Source of the DNA: Motacilla alba alba
Lineage: Eukaryota > Chordata > Aves > Passeriformes > Motacillidae
NCBI RefSeq assembly: GCF_015832195.1
Contig: NC_052017.1
Coordinates: 49,739,652-49,803,651 of the forward strand
Reading direction: 5' to 3'
Length of the DNA stretch: 64,000 nt
Shown: positions 24,435 to 37,209 of the stretch, in pieces
How positions within the stretch are numbered: the stretch's first letter is position 1
How the letters are laid out: each line of letters begins with the position of its first letter
Made by a program: the position numbers and the translations under genes
Notes under the pieces: generated by a model
The model's database searches: none
What the model was told of the DNA's origin: nothing
Seen by the model: the letters and a program-made list of their open reading frames with translations, nothing else

Positions 24435-27400
24435 AGTGCTAATCATGGACTGTAGGAATTGGTTTTTTGGACAGGCAGAAAAATCAAGCTGTAGGGACAT
24501 GACCCATATTGTCTTTCCAGCAAGGCATTGGCTAGTGACTTATCTAATGAAAAGAGGACAGGGCTTTCAGAAACCTGCCTCCTACTTTCTTTAAGTCGTT
24601 CTTTCTAGTGACTGATTAAATGGATTTATGTGAGGCTTTACAGACAACAGAAGAGAGAGACAAAAGTGCAAGTTGATTCTGTGTTGTTTGGTGGATGCAA
24701 GCACAATATTTGCATGTTCCTACCAGGCTCTTTCCCCAGTTATATTTAAACAGCTTACTCTTTCAGTATAATTGTATGTTTTTGAACTGTCACTGAACCC
24801 TAGAACTCCTCCCAAGCAAGAATCCCCAAAATAACACAAAGCATATTTTCATTTAGGTCTTTAATGCAGTACCAGAGCAGGGCAGGAAACCTACATATCA
24901 CCTTCAGGTTCAGAGCACCTCCACCATTCCTTTGGTTTAAATAATAAATTCAAGGTTATCAGTACCAGGGTAGACAGTAATATTCATGTAAAACCTGCAA
25001 AGCCAAGGAAATCATACAGATACCTCTGAATATAATGAATAATAGTCCGCCATCCTACGAACACTAACTGAAAAATAAGATCAAGACCTAGAGCCACAAT
25101 TCAATGTTCACATCAAAAAGAGTATGAACCAAATATCTAAGTTGAAAATGTATTATTAGATTCAACAATTTGAGACCATTCCAGAACTAACTGCAGAGGT
25201 ATTTCAATACGAGATTCTCAGCTTCACTGCATCTGAAGTATGCACTATGTTAGTGCACAGCTATTATTGCTCTCTGACACATTCTGCAGTTCGCTACTAA
25301 TTGAACCTGTGCACAGCAAAGTGGCAGCTGGGTCCCTCAGCCTCGGTGGAGACCCCATGTCCTTGGGTTTACGGGCTGGAGCAGGAGGGAGTTGTGGGAT
25401 GGAGTGGCTGGAGTGGCAGCTGCTCCTAACCTAACCACATAAATCAAGATTTTCTCTATTATCCAAGAGAGTGGTGTACCCTGAGTGTTAATCAGCTTAG
25501 GATTCTGAATTTTTCTGTACCTATCAATGGATGAAGACTATAATTTTCCCATGCATATGTCTTTGTTTGCCTGTCTTGCTGCTATTCCCTTTGCTGCTTC
25601 TAGTCATGTAAGGCACTGGAAGAGGCAGGAGTTTTATGCACTAGTACAGCACATTTCATAATAAGTCTATGGGGCTGACTGGGTGTCAAAGCATTTCAGT
25701 CATGCTATACTCTAACAGGTAGTTATGCTAAGAGATAATTTCAGAAAACAATTCCCATTCCATGGGGAATAGAAGAATGTTTTTTTTCAACCATATGCTT
25801 CCCATAGAATAGAAGAAAAGCTACTAGACAAGCCTTACCCACATTGTTTTTGAACTACTATGTACATGGTCTAATGTCCATTAATTTTGGTGAGACCTGG
25901 ACATTTAAGATTATTCTGGTCAGAATCATTTGGGGCAAAGCTTCTGCCTTAAATGCAAACCTCAAAATGACCTAGTACCTTGTGGTTTTAACTTAATACA
26001 CAAGAAAATGCCTTCCCCTTCCAGGTTCCCATTATTAAGACACGATTCACTTCCTCATCCTTCCCCCAGTGAATGAAATTTTAAATAAATTAAGTTCTCT
26101 AACTAAAGCTGACAGTAATGCTGACACTAGGAAGGCTAAGTAATGGATGAACAATCTGGACAGCACTTCATTGATCTTCTTGTTGACAAGAAACTATGTA
26201 CATTTTCAAAATGCACATAAAATTCAGTTTGCACAGTCCAAAACAATGTTCATGTTTATGCTTACAAACACAAGTCTAAGTCAGGTAGACTCCATTATCC
26301 TGTAATTTCTGATGTAAAGAATCTGTACATTACCATTTTATATTTCATATTTAAAGACAAGAAAAGCAGGGATTATACTGCAAAGGTCAGACATGGACTA
26401 AATCTGAATTTTCCAGTGTTCAAGAAAAATTGTTTCCAGGATTTCATTCTGATGTACTAAACAGAGAACAGCCAGATTCTAGATACAGCTCCTGATTTTA
26501 GCTCAAACTTTCAAGAAAAATCAGAAAAGCTAGAATTTAAATTAATGCTATTTCTTTTGTTAAGTCACTTCAATATAATAAAATAAACAAATTAAATAGA
26601 CTATAATAAATACAATAAAACACCTATAATATTAAAAACATATTCCTTTTCTAGTGTCGAGATCTATTATGTCTCTTTTTGAATCAGCTGAGTAACATTC
26701 CACCAAAGGCAATTTTAAGAAAGGAAGTTGAAGGACGAATACTTTCATGTTTGTGTTATAATAACAGAGGAATATATGGTCATAACACCTGCTAGAATAT
26801 TTGTTTCTGAGATTTGATCTAAGAATTAAATATCATACCAGATTCTGGATGTACAATCAGAGATTACTTTGTACCCCTATATTAAGCACTCAGATTTTCT
26901 TTCAAATGTAATGCAAATTCTACTGTAACAAGAAGGCAGTTTTTCTTTATGGTATTATGTTTTTTTTTTTCCTTTTATATTATTTGTAAGTTAATGATGG
27001 GCCAATGACTGTATACAGACAGTACTTGATATTTTACTTCTTTAATACAATAAATACACTTAATTAAAAAAATAGCAACTAGTATCGTTGATATCTAACC
27101 ATTAATCTATATTGTCTTCAACCAGTTGAATAGGTAGCTGGAGGATAATCAATAAAAAACTGACTGATTTCAAGTCTGACAGTGATTTTTATTGGTAGGG
27201 TTTTCAAGTATATGCCCAGGACTCCTGCTATATAAAATGAGAGAAAGGAAACAAACAAAGCTCTTTATCTGTCAGGATAAATAGCAGCACAGTCTCATTG
27301 AAGGGTCAAATAATCAAATTTTCTATGTAAATCCAACAGTGTTAAAAGATGTTATTCTGATCCACAGAAAAAAACCCAAACTCAGTGCCTAGCACTGTCC

Positions 27401-28498
27401 TTAGGTTGAAGATATAGCTGATGTTTCACATGTTAATAAATAGGAGAAGACACTGAAAGAAAAGCTTGATTCACCTACCAATCCTGATTCACTGTATGTT
27501 ATCCTTGTTTCAGTCAGATCAGAATGGAGCCTTAAGTGTCAAGTGTAACACAGGCAGTAACTTTGGAAAACTAGAAGAATCCTACTCCAAGAGCATGAAA
27601 TACACAAACAAATTGCAGATGGGATGAACAGCATGAATTAAAATGGAACATTTTTTTTTAATTTCTATAAAGATTTTTTTTTAACTGTAGTTGTCTTTCT
27701 GTATTAGGGAATATAAGGACTAAGGATGGAGTTTGCAACAACATTTGGATCCCATATTTAGCAACCGTAAGAACTGTTGTGATAATCATAGAATCATATA
27801 ATCATGAAAATAAAGATGAAAATAAACATGGCTTTAGCATCTTTCAGCTTAGTGGAATGTAGGAAGACAAACAAGAATAGGGACTACAATTTGTCTCTGT
27901 GTGTTAGAAAGTCACCAATTTCTTGAATAAATAATTTTTTAATAAATTAATCTTTACTTTGCCCTTACTGTTTTGTTTATGGAAATACAGAGGTTGACAA
28001 CAAGGCAGTGCATTCTAACCCAAAAAAATCTAAATTACTAGCCCAAGAAGCCCAAATGTGACTGTACATAGAGAACAACAGACTTTACTAAAGGTAGAGT
28101 TTAGAACAAGAAGATGATGTGCTTCTAGCACTCCTGGGGCACACATGAGCCCCCTGGTAAAAACAAGCTAGCATTAATGAAGTCTCTGGTGGACTTCCCA
28201 GAATCTTCTCTGTACATGTCATTTGCAGTGTGATGAAAAATTTAACTCGATCTCACAAGAATTTGCAGCACTTTCTACCAGTGATGTGATTCCTGGTTTT
28301 TTGTCTCCTTTGGAAATCTGCTCTTCAGCTGTACCTCCTTCTCTAAGAATATTTTATCACCAGCTTTATGCTTATTAATTGGAACCAGTTCTGTAGAAGT
28401 ATAGATATCATCCAGTCTCTCTCTACATTATCATCCTTATCTCCCAGCTGTATTTCCTTGGAAGTTCTTGATACAGATTTTTTAAAAAGAAGCTTCTA

Positions 28499-28519
28499 AT
28501 ACCTCCATACTGGAGGTAT
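28499..28519 (+). repeat. Perfect 9-bp inverted repeat, 3-base loop
   Basis: ATACCTCCA (28499-28507) and TGGAGGTAT (28511-28519) flank the loop TAC. Confidence 0.8.
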
Positions 28520-30067
28520 GAAGAATATCAATACAGCACTACAAACTTCCTTTATTGTGTGCCAGAGAAATTCTAAGGTTATGTGACCAAGCTGTAGATA
28601 TAGGTCAGGCAGAGCAATAAGAGGTTATCTGAACACATAATTATACTGGTATTTTTTATAAGAAATCATTGAAGAAAGAAACAGGAAGATAAGAAAAAGT
28701 CCATAAGATACTCAGATGATGATAACAGCTGAGCAACCAGCTGTGAACAGACTATCCTCAAGCCACAACACAAGCTGCACAAATACTATTTTACAAGATA
28801 TTAAATGCCTAGAATGACAGCCCAGAAAAAAAAAATAAAATAGAGGAATGCAGTTTTGAAAGCACTGACAAAAGCATAAACAAAAGCCAGGCATACTGTC
28901 TTTGTTAGCAAACAGGAAAATTGCTGACAGTAATAATGAAGGGTAAGACTACAGTATAATTGTCTCTTCTACCAGCTTTGTTGATTCTGTGCTTCTCTCA
29001 GATTGCTGTGGACCTTAGTATGAACAGCAGTGGACTTTTCAAGAAAAAGTGTTTTGAGACAACTTTCCAAATATCTTGCCACAGAATTCATATTCAAATA
29101 TGTTTGGGACTTCCAAATACTGTTGGAAAACAGCAGGCTTGTAACCCAGGTTGCATGGTAATGGCACCACTTCAATTGGAAACGAACTGCAGTGGGCACT
29201 GAAGTACATCTCACCTTTAAGTCTGATATCTCTTTTCTTTTCCTTTATTTTTCTGTGCCAAAGGAATTCTTTTATTATTAACCTAAGGTAACTATAAATA
29301 TGGTAGCTCTCCTATTTTCAAAGCTGTTTCCTGCAATATATGTAAATTATGTCATTTCCAAAAAAAGAGATTGTCTGGAAGATTGCACACAAGCACAGGT
29401 CTGTTCCCAGATCACATAGAAAAAAAGGAATAGATGTTAAAAAATTCATGTGCTTTATTGTTACTGGGAGAAAATTTAAATAATTTAGCAGAACACAAGC
29501 ATGATTTTCATTCATGAGAAATTATTTCAGTCTTAATAAATACCCCAAGACATCTGAAATTGCTGTTTGCTTAAGTGGGTAAACTTCATATGCTAGTTCA
29601 AATAATACTGACATGGAAAAGAAATATTTTCTGATAATCCAGGATACTTCTATATTAAGCAAAGAAACTACCTATTAGTGTTCTTACATAAAAATATTTA
29701 ATGGAAAAAGACCTGTTGCAAACCAGGGATGATAATAGTCTATTTGAAATTGCTGCTGCAGACTCTGTTTCTCTCAGAGCCATGGACCTTACAAACCCAA
29801 CATACCAACAGTAACCAAAATATAAGATGAACCATCACTCAGTGTTGGATGAGAACAAATACAATTATTGCATGAGACTAGTTTTAATGATTTTAGAGAT
29901 GGGAAAGATGAGCCTATCTCTTCCAGCTCCATGACTGTGTGAAATTTCATGACTTCTCCCTCTTCATGATTGTTTCTGAAGTTTTTCTGGATTTCTGTAG
30001 GTTGGATGAAAGCAAACTTTTGCCCAGATATTTGAGAGTTAAAACAAAACATTCTTGTCTACTGAGG

Positions 30068-30090
30068 AAAAAAAAAAAAAAACAAAAAAA
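30068..30090 (+). repeat. A-rich tract, A(15) plus A(8)
   Basis: This is a run of A interrupted by a single C, in AT-rich intron. Confidence 0.85.
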
Positions 30091-32193
30091 AGACAAAATA
30101 TTACTATCCCGTTATGATAGCATCTAAAAATGGGGGGGCATAAAGGTAAGGAATTAGGTAAAATAGTGTCAAATATGCACATAGGTGTTACAATTGATAA
30201 CTGTTCAAATCCCAATAGAAATAAATCAGATATTATCTAGTTAATGCACGTTAATTTTCCGGATTTTTTTTACTTGCTGTTCTACTTCCCTTGTGTTGTG
30301 GTTTTTTTATTTCTTTTTCTCCAGAGATCACTCCAATTCCTGCCTACTTCAATGGAGTTTAAGAGTAGTCAGCCACTAAAGACATAAATAAAGAGTTCTC
30401 AGGAATAGTAGAATAAAAAGACAAACAACTAACTTAAAAGAGAAAATCTGACATATATTTAATCCTTTACTTAGAAAATGACAGTGAAAATAATAAATGA
30501 GGACACTGAAATAATAATAAAGTTAATATAAATAACACCATTAAATGGAAGACAAATGGAAAACTGCCCATACTGTTTGAAATAATTCACTTACGATGAG
30601 GAACTTAAGCACAGCTTTATGCTCTTAGTACAAAACCAATTCTGCTTCCTGGCAGAGTAACATTTAAATAAATTATTAAAACATTTTTCATATAATCTGA
30701 AAAATTAAAACCAATAAAGATGTATTCTGTTGTTTTAAGATGAAGGTTTTATTATCTTTATGTGTCAGTGTCCATTAATAAAAATGTGCATGCATGGTTG
30801 AAAACCTAAAATATGAAAGCAGTAAGAGGTCTGTTTTGGAGTAAACTCAGTATCCTTTTTAGATAATTCTTCAAATAACTTGCAAATAAGAGTAATGGCA
30901 GCAAGTTTCAATTATCACTTACTGACTTGCAGAGAAGAAGTAGGAATGATCACTATTACCAGCCTTGGCTAATTTAAGTCAATCTAACACTTCACTGCAA
31001 TTTCCCTCTCATTTTATAGGATATGATAGAAAATACAGAAAGCCACATAATGATTAAATTGAAGAAAATGTCTACATTATATTACTTATATAATACATCT
31101 ATCATAGGCTTTCTATTGTATAATAAGGAAAATAAATGTATACTATATTTTCAAAGTTACTGTTACTTCACTTATGCCAAAAATACCTGATGAAGAAAAA
31201 AAAAATCTAGGTATTGGCAGAGATAATTACAGTCAGGGACATAGAAGCAGCCTAAAATACTCTATTCCTATTTACTGCCTTTAAGAGCTGTAAAGTGTGG
31301 ATATTGCACAGTTGGCATTAACAGTGTAGTCTTATTTGTTGTTGCTACATGAACTTATTTTGTATTTTTGTGTACTGCCAAATAGTAGCTACAATATCAC
31401 TGACATGAATTTACTTCAAATGAAAATAGTGATATAGAAGGCATTGAACCAATTCAGCTAACAGATTAACATGATTTACTTCCACCGAAGAGATTTATAT
31501 TTTAATCAACAATTATTATTTCAGTACAGTTAGCAAAGGTGCCAAAATAAAAGCATTTAGTGTAATAGCTAACCACCCAAGCCAAATCCTTTGAGCTACA
31601 GTTTGCATGACGACACTGTGTCACTTTGAGGTGAACTGCACCAGTTTAGAATTGAGATTTGGTTTAGCCACTATTTCTAATTTCAGGCCATCCACTGAAT
31701 GCTCTCCAGTATTCCGTTTTCTACCTGAGCTCCTATTGTCCTGTGTCAGCCATAAATACAGACAGTACCAACCTCTCCAGAGATTTACCAAGATAATAGA
31801 ATTATCTTTTGATTCCAAAGACTTGCTTGGAGCTTGGTTGTTAATAAATTCTGATACATATTTTACACTGGAAAAAGTGATCAGATTTGAAGTGAATTCA
31901 GATATTCAGTGCATCTTAAATGTCTACTCTGATACTTCTGTTAACAGTATCTTACAGCTCTTTAATTTACAGACTTAAATTTAATTTATCAGACTCGCAA
32001 AACTACATTAAGCATATAAATCAATTTATATTCTATTTATGTACTTTCATATTCATCTATTTGGTATATCACCCTATAGATGGTCTCTATAGGTCAAAAC
32101 TAAGGATGTCCATTAAATATGCCAAGTGGCTTTGAAGAGCAACACTGTTGATTCTTAAGGGAAAAACTGAAAAAAACTTTTAAAAAGGACAAT

Positions 32194-32198
32194 ATTTT
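32194..32198. repeat. Left target-site duplication of the solo LTR
   Basis: ATTTT directly precedes the TG terminus of the LTR and is identical to the five bases after its CA terminus. The short AT-rich word limits its weight on its own. Together with the paired inverted ends it fits a real insertion footprint. Confidence 0.75.
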
Positions 32199-32240
32199 TG
32201 TCGTGGTTTGAGAGGAAATGAGTTTTTGGGAGGTGGTAGT

Positions 32241-32289
32241 GGTCAAACCAATAGGTGCCCAGATGTGGATATTGGCACCTGGTTTGACC
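32241..32289 (+). repeat. Bulged inverted repeat inside the LTR
   Basis: GGTCAAACC (32241-32249) and AGGTGCC (32253-32259) pair with GGCACCT (32274-32280) and GGTTTGACC (32281-32289). This gives a 16-bp stem with a 3-base AAT bulge on one side and a 14-base loop. The outer arm repeats the GGTTTGA word of the LTR terminus. Confidence 0.85.
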
Positions 32290-32509
32290 ATTGAGGATAT
32301 GGATCCGCCTCTGAGAACACAGGGGTTAAAAGTGAGAGCTCCCAGGGGATGGTCCTTTTTTGGTTCCGGTTGGAGGAGAGTTCAGACCTCCCCTGCCCAG
32401 CTTCGGGCTGGGTCTGAGCGAGGTAGGCCCGGAGCCGTGGGCAGAGACGGAAGAGACGGAAGGGTGGAAGAACTCGGAGAGGTAGTGGGCAGCCCCCCCC
32501 CCTTCCTCA

Positions 32510-32533
32510 GGAGAGAGAGAGAGAGAGAGAGAG
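32510..32533 (+). repeat. (GA)n microsatellite inside the LTR
   Basis: About eleven uninterrupted GA units lie just after a run of ten C (32493-32502) in the U3-like part of the LTR. The tract makes the polyserine-leucine stretch seen in chance frames on the opposite strand. Confidence 0.9.
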
Positions 32534-32535
32534 GT

Positions 32536-32568
32536 GCCAGTGCTATCTTGAAATTCGATAGCACTGGC
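32536..32568 (+). repeat. Perfect 12-bp hairpin inside the LTR
   Basis: GCCAGTGCTATC (32536-32547) is the exact reverse complement of GATAGCACTGGC (32557-32568), with a 9-base loop. It follows directly on the GA microsatellite. It would form a stable stem in any LTR-driven RNA. Confidence 0.9.
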
Positions 32569-33204
32569 CTGGCCGAGGAAGAGAAAGGGGTGGGGCGGGC
32601 TGACGAGGGGAAGAGTGCCCGTGTGGGAGTTCCAGATAAGCAGAGACTGTGATTTTAACCCTTCTGTGAGACGATGGAAAACCTTGCAAATGCTGATCCT
32701 CCGGGAGCTGAGAGAGGAGAGAAACGGATAAGAAGGAATGCGCAAGTGTGATGCAGAGTTGTGCAAGTGAAGAAGGACTGGGAGAAGTTGAGAAAATCTT
32801 AGGTGGAGGAGATGATGGAGTGGCTTTTGGCTGGACTTTTCTTGTATAGCCATGGATAGAACCTTTCCTGTAATACAGAGACTGCATTTTAGGGGGAGGC
32901 TGCACCAAAGGAGGATGTGTGCGGAGACGACAGGTGATGAAGAGATGGTGAGACCCCTCGGCCCCAGGGGGTGAAATATTGGGGGGGACTGGTGTCCCAA
33001 AATGAGGTGAGAGACTGTCGTTCTCTTCTGGAACTGGGCAAGGCGTCCTTGAAAGGGGAAACCCTAAAAGCAGCTCTGGTCCATGTGCAATGGTGAGAGC
33101 ACTGAACATGGAAGGAAGAAGTCACGACGTGTAGTTGCTGAGTGACGGGGATTTACCTGTGGTGGCACAAGAAGGGCTCCTTCTCTCCTTAATGAAATGA
33201 GAAG

Positions 33205-33262
33205 TGATTATCTGAAGGGTGGAGATGGACTGAGTTGATTATCTGAAGGGTGATGGACTGGA
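33205..33262 (+). repeat. Imperfect 31-bp direct repeat inside the LTR
   Basis: TGATTATCTGAAGGGTG occurs at 33205 and again at 33236. Each copy is followed by ATGGACTG, with a 4-base difference in spacing. This is a short tandem duplication within the LTR, shortly before the polyadenylation signal. Confidence 0.8.
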
Positions 33263-33373
33263 TTAAGATCTAAGGTTCTGTAATATTCTGTAAGAATTGA
33301 GTGGGGGGAGGAGAAATGTTTTAAAAGGTTTTCCATTCTGCTCTGTGTGTTAATTTTATTGTAATTGTGTAAT

Positions 33374-33379
33374 AATAAA
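33374..33379 (+). promoter_or_regulatory. LTR polyadenylation signal AATAAA
   Basis: This canonical hexamer sits about 130 bases before the 3' end of the LTR and is followed by T-runs and TTTTGTTGC, a usable downstream element. It marks the U3-R-U5 direction as plus. Since CNTNAP2 runs on the minus strand, it should not end the host transcript. Confidence 0.7.
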
Positions 33380-33506
33380 GTTTTTTTTTCTTTTGTTGCA
33401 AGTGGAGGCCTGCTTTGCTCTGTCTCTGATCACATCTCACAGCAGACACCAGGGAAGATGGGTTTTCATGGGGGCACTGGCATTGGGCCAGCGTCAAACC
33501 ATGACA

Positions 33507-33511
33507 ATTTT
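33507..33511. repeat. Right target-site duplication of the solo LTR
   Basis: ATTTT directly follows the CA terminus and matches the left copy exactly. A sixth base does not match on either side, so the duplication is 5 bp. Confidence 0.75.
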
Positions 33512-34135
33512 AAATCAACATAATAATTTTCACTTTTTTTGAGTTAAGCTTTTCCTTGATTAATCATATTTTTGTACACATATTCACATGACATTATCTA
33601 ATATGAGTAAATAACTACATTATGTGGTGCTTCATGACACTCCTATAAAATATCGCCAAATTAAATGTAAAGGCTGCCTTTATGCTTATTAAAATCTTGT
33701 AAAATAGATATAGCAATCAAATTTAAAATCTTAACATTACAAACTACAGAACTGATTAACAAGTTTTTGCTCTTCTCCTACATTTTCAGTTCATAATAAC
33801 TTTAGAGACTTATAATAACTGTAAAGACATATGAATCAAAAGTGTGAAAATGGTTCTTTCTTATCAGTTGCATTTTTTTATATGTATTAGATGAAGACAA
33901 AGGGAAATAAAGGAAAGGCAAAGAGAGAAAATTGCATGATTATTCTGACACTTAACATGTAAACACAGCAATTAGTAGTGATTATTAGTTCCTGCTCTTT
34001 TTAATAGACTAGTTATGTCGTTTGCTTGTATTATGAGATATTTATAAGCTGTTTAAATTACAGACACATTTGGGCTGACTGGCTGGTTTAACTTTATAAA
34101 GTGTTTAACTCAGTGGTAGAAGAGAACTTTATATC

Positions 34136-34256
34136 TGGGTTTTTTGTTTTGGGGTATTTTTTGGGAGGAGAGGTTGTGACATTTTTGTGTTGGTTTTTTG
34201 TGTGTTTTTTTTTTAAATTTTGGTTTTTGGCTTTTCTTGTTTGTTTCCTTTTCAGG
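34136..34256 (+). repeat. T/G-rich low-complexity tract
   Basis: About 120 bases almost entirely T and G, with several TTTTTTG and GGTTTTT runs. Its open frame, rich in Phe, Leu, Trp and Val, is a by-product of composition. Confidence 0.8.
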
Positions 34257-37178
34257 TGTTCATTATTAGCTAAAAATATTTAGCTTTCTTATTCCTGTTT
34301 AGACATGCAAATATAGAAATAGATTGCCAGTAAACTGTCTTTCCAAATGTAAAGAAAAAGATCAGAGAGACCCTACAATGTAAATACACACATTGTTTCC
34401 TTTCTGAATTTGAACTAATTTGTCTGTAGCACATAATTTATAACTATTTCAAGTGAAAAGTTATCAACTCTTTAATGTATTGTAGGTGGAAACCACTCTC
34501 ATAGCAGTGCATATTCAACTTAATATTGGAAAGAAATCCATAAAATTAATCAGAATGAACTCTGGACAAAATAATAACAACAAAATTAATCTTCTGTTAT
34601 CTCCATAATTCTTTAAAGCTCTTAGGAGTGGGAACATTTCACTAAGCAGAAAGAAACAAGAGTGTATTTCTCTCTTACCCCTAGGACTTGAATGTTGGAA
34701 AGGACTAACGTTCCGTCACATTTTCTTTAACTATTCTTTTTCTAAGTTGTTTTTTCCCTCTCTTGCAAGAAAAAAAAAATTAGAAACTGATCTTTAATCT
34801 TGTACAATTAGGAAATTAATGAAAAGCTTCCAGCTGTTGACTTATGGTGCATTTCTTTTTTCCCAGCTCATCCAACCTTTACTCTATTACAAGTCTGCTC
34901 ACTCAAAACAAGGAATGTATACAGTACAACATTTGTGGAAAGTACAATAAAAAAATTAATTTAACTTCAATATCTTGTCTTTTTTAATAATGATGAAAAA
35001 AACATCAGGCAATTTGTTTTCAAAGAAATTGAATGAAATGTCGAGCTTAAACCACAAAATAATCCTTCTTTTTTCTTCCCAGGAGAAATATCAAGTCCAA
35101 TGACACAAAGGAGATTTCTTAAACACCATGGCTGACTGTTCAAAAGCACAGCAGGCATAGCAGCAAAGCCTCATAGAGTAGTGATTCAACATAAAGTCAA
35201 TGAGAGTTTTTTTGAATAGCAAGTTACAGGACTTAACTGTGATAAATTGCCCTAGCCTTATTAAATCTGCTATTGAAAGTGCTTTAGGATGCATGATATT
35301 GATTGACTGGCATGCAAAGGAATTATGTTATTTTCATGAAAGAAAGATTTTTTTTTCTTCTCTTTTCTTGGAAATATACACTTTAAAGTACTCAGGGAAA
35401 ATAATGTTATTGATATACTGCCTCCATGATGGATTTCCTCCTATGGTAATGCTGAATGACTCCTACCAAAATGACTGAGGCAGTGAGTCAAGGCAAGCTA
35501 TACAAAGAATATTACAACTACCCAAGTATAAAAGAAATCTTAACTTTTTAAGATTTTGTTGGGGGGTTTTGTATTGTATAAATATTGCATTAATATTTAT
35601 AGTCTTAAATATTCAAAATAATCATAGAAGTTATGATGTATGAAATTGAAAATATTTATTTTCACTGGGAGTTCAACTAAAGTCTTTAGCAGGTATCAGG
35701 CAGTTACCTCCCATTGTTATGGACACTGGGTTCTTCAGTGAGACCTCAGAGAACATGAAAATAAAGACCAAAATTACAGTCATTTATGAAAAATAAAATT
35801 ATAAAATCACAAAGCAATTTCATTTTAGGTGATCCAAATTACACTTCAGGAATCATCAAACTGGGGCAGGTTGCTTAGGGATGTGTCCAGTTCACTGTCT
35901 GTGAGGATGGAGATTTCAGATCTTCTGTGGACAAACTGTATGTATATTAGATCACTCTCATAGCTGAGAAATGTGTCCTGTATTTAACCAGTGTCTGTCA
36001 TCTTTTATTTTCTTATCATGTTCCTGCAGGAAAAGACTGGATCCTTCTTCTCTAAATCCTTGGAACCTCAACTACAACTGAGCTTTGGCTTTCCCAGTTT
36101 CAGCTCTGAACTATGGGCAATGACTCTTGGGTAGCCAATCTCTGCTACTGCCTGGTGCGCTGTTTCCTTCTTGCATTTGAACTCTTCTGATAGCTTCTTT
36201 TAAAAAATCCAATAACAATGGTTATTGAAACATATGTGTTTAACTATGCAGAAAGCCCAAAGCTTAAGTAACTGGCATTAAGTTACAGTTATTTTTGTAC
36301 AAACACACTTTATTGTTTCCTGGGAAAGAACAGGAAAATCGATTATAATGTAAATTGCCCTATTGTCCACTCTTTTTGCATTGTGTCCTGTGCTGGCTGT
36401 TAGAGTGACACTTCACAGTATTGCTTTGGCAGATCATTGTGGAAATTGAAGCAGGGGATGCAAGAACTGTGGATTATATTTTTTGCTCTTGTCTGTGAAA
36501 TATAGCATTTTGGGGAAGCTCTGAAAAAGATGAGGGATTTGATTCTAGATGAACTCTGCTAAAAGGCAGAGGACAGGAATTACAGGAGAGTTATGCTGTG
36601 TTACACCAGGGTGATTTTGTTGACATCTGGACCAAAAGAAGTTTTTGCAGAAGAGATAAGGGAAAGACAAAAACCATAAAGGTTATTATGGGAATGCTGG
36701 AATTGGATAAGCCAGCAAATTAATGTCTAGGGAAGAGAAGAGGAACCAAAACATTTCAGAAAGCTCTTATACTAAAATAAAATACAGCTGAGAGGGAACT
36801 AGGAGTTTTGCAAGGATATTAAGTATTGCTAACTTGTTCACTGACAGTGCACACCCATCTAATTCATAATTTTGTATTTAGAGAAATAACACTTAAAGGT
36901 TCACTTGGTTTAGATGATAGACAGATAACCACAAGGATTTTCTCTCATTATAGCTTGGATTGTCTGAATTTGCTGAATTTGCTGAAAGACCAGCCTTCTG
37001 ACTTTTGTGTCTAAAGTGACTGAAACAGCAAGTATATGCAATCAAACAAGCTAAAAGGGAAACAAAATTATCGTCTTGCTTAGCTCCTCTTGGTAAACTA
37101 ATAAAGATTTTTAGATCATCTGAACTACATTACTGACTTCATAGAGGGTTACATGTGCCTAAAAATTATAGACTTCAC

Positions 37179-37180
<2 letters not shown>

Positions 37181-37206
<26 letters not shown>
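37181..37206 (+). repeat. A(26) homopolymer
   Basis: This is a run of 26 A. An AATAAA lies roughly 80 bases upstream on the same strand, but no recognisable gene copy precedes it and no flanking duplication was seen. Confidence 0.9.

Positions 37207-37209
<3 letters not shown>

Larger units (their letters stand above)
32199..33506 (+). mobile_element. Solo LTR of an endogenous retrovirus (ERVL-like by target-site size)
   Basis: This 1308-bp element begins TGTCGTGGTTTGA and ends TCAAACCATGACA, so its ends are 13-bp inverted repeats with one mismatch and it has the TG...CA termini of an LTR. It is flanked by a direct repeat ATTTT on both sides (32194-32198 and 33507-33511). A 5-bp duplication is typical of ERVL, whereas ERV1 usually gives 4 and ERVK 6. 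An AATAAA at 33374-33379 followed by a T/G-rich stretch sets the plus orientation and puts the R/U5 boundary near 33400. No primer-binding site, polypurine tract or gag/pol/env reading frame adjoins it, so it is a solo LTR left after recombination between two LTRs. It is clearly more GC-rich than the intron around it. The ends resemble LTRs I associate with passerine genomes, but the exact family is not assigned. Open frames inside it are chance frames. It lies in antisense orientation to CNTNAP2. Confidence 0.85.

Noticed and set aside
27784..27806. ATCATAGAATCATATAATCAT, resembling repeated CR1 3'-terminal 8-mers
   Set aside because: Only the terminal-repeat-like words are present. The GGTTGGAA-type sequence that should follow in a CR1 copy is missing, so it is too short to call.
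32218..33125. Several open frames (up to 224 codons) on both strands inside the LTR
   Set aside because: They overlap out of phase, are dominated by Ser/Leu/Pro from GA and CT tracts, and match no retroviral protein. They reflect the GC-rich LTR composition.
37100..37206. AATAAA followed by A(26), as in a processed retrocopy
   Set aside because: No gene-like sequence precedes it, the signal is about 80 bases from the A run instead of 10-30, and no flanking direct repeat was seen.
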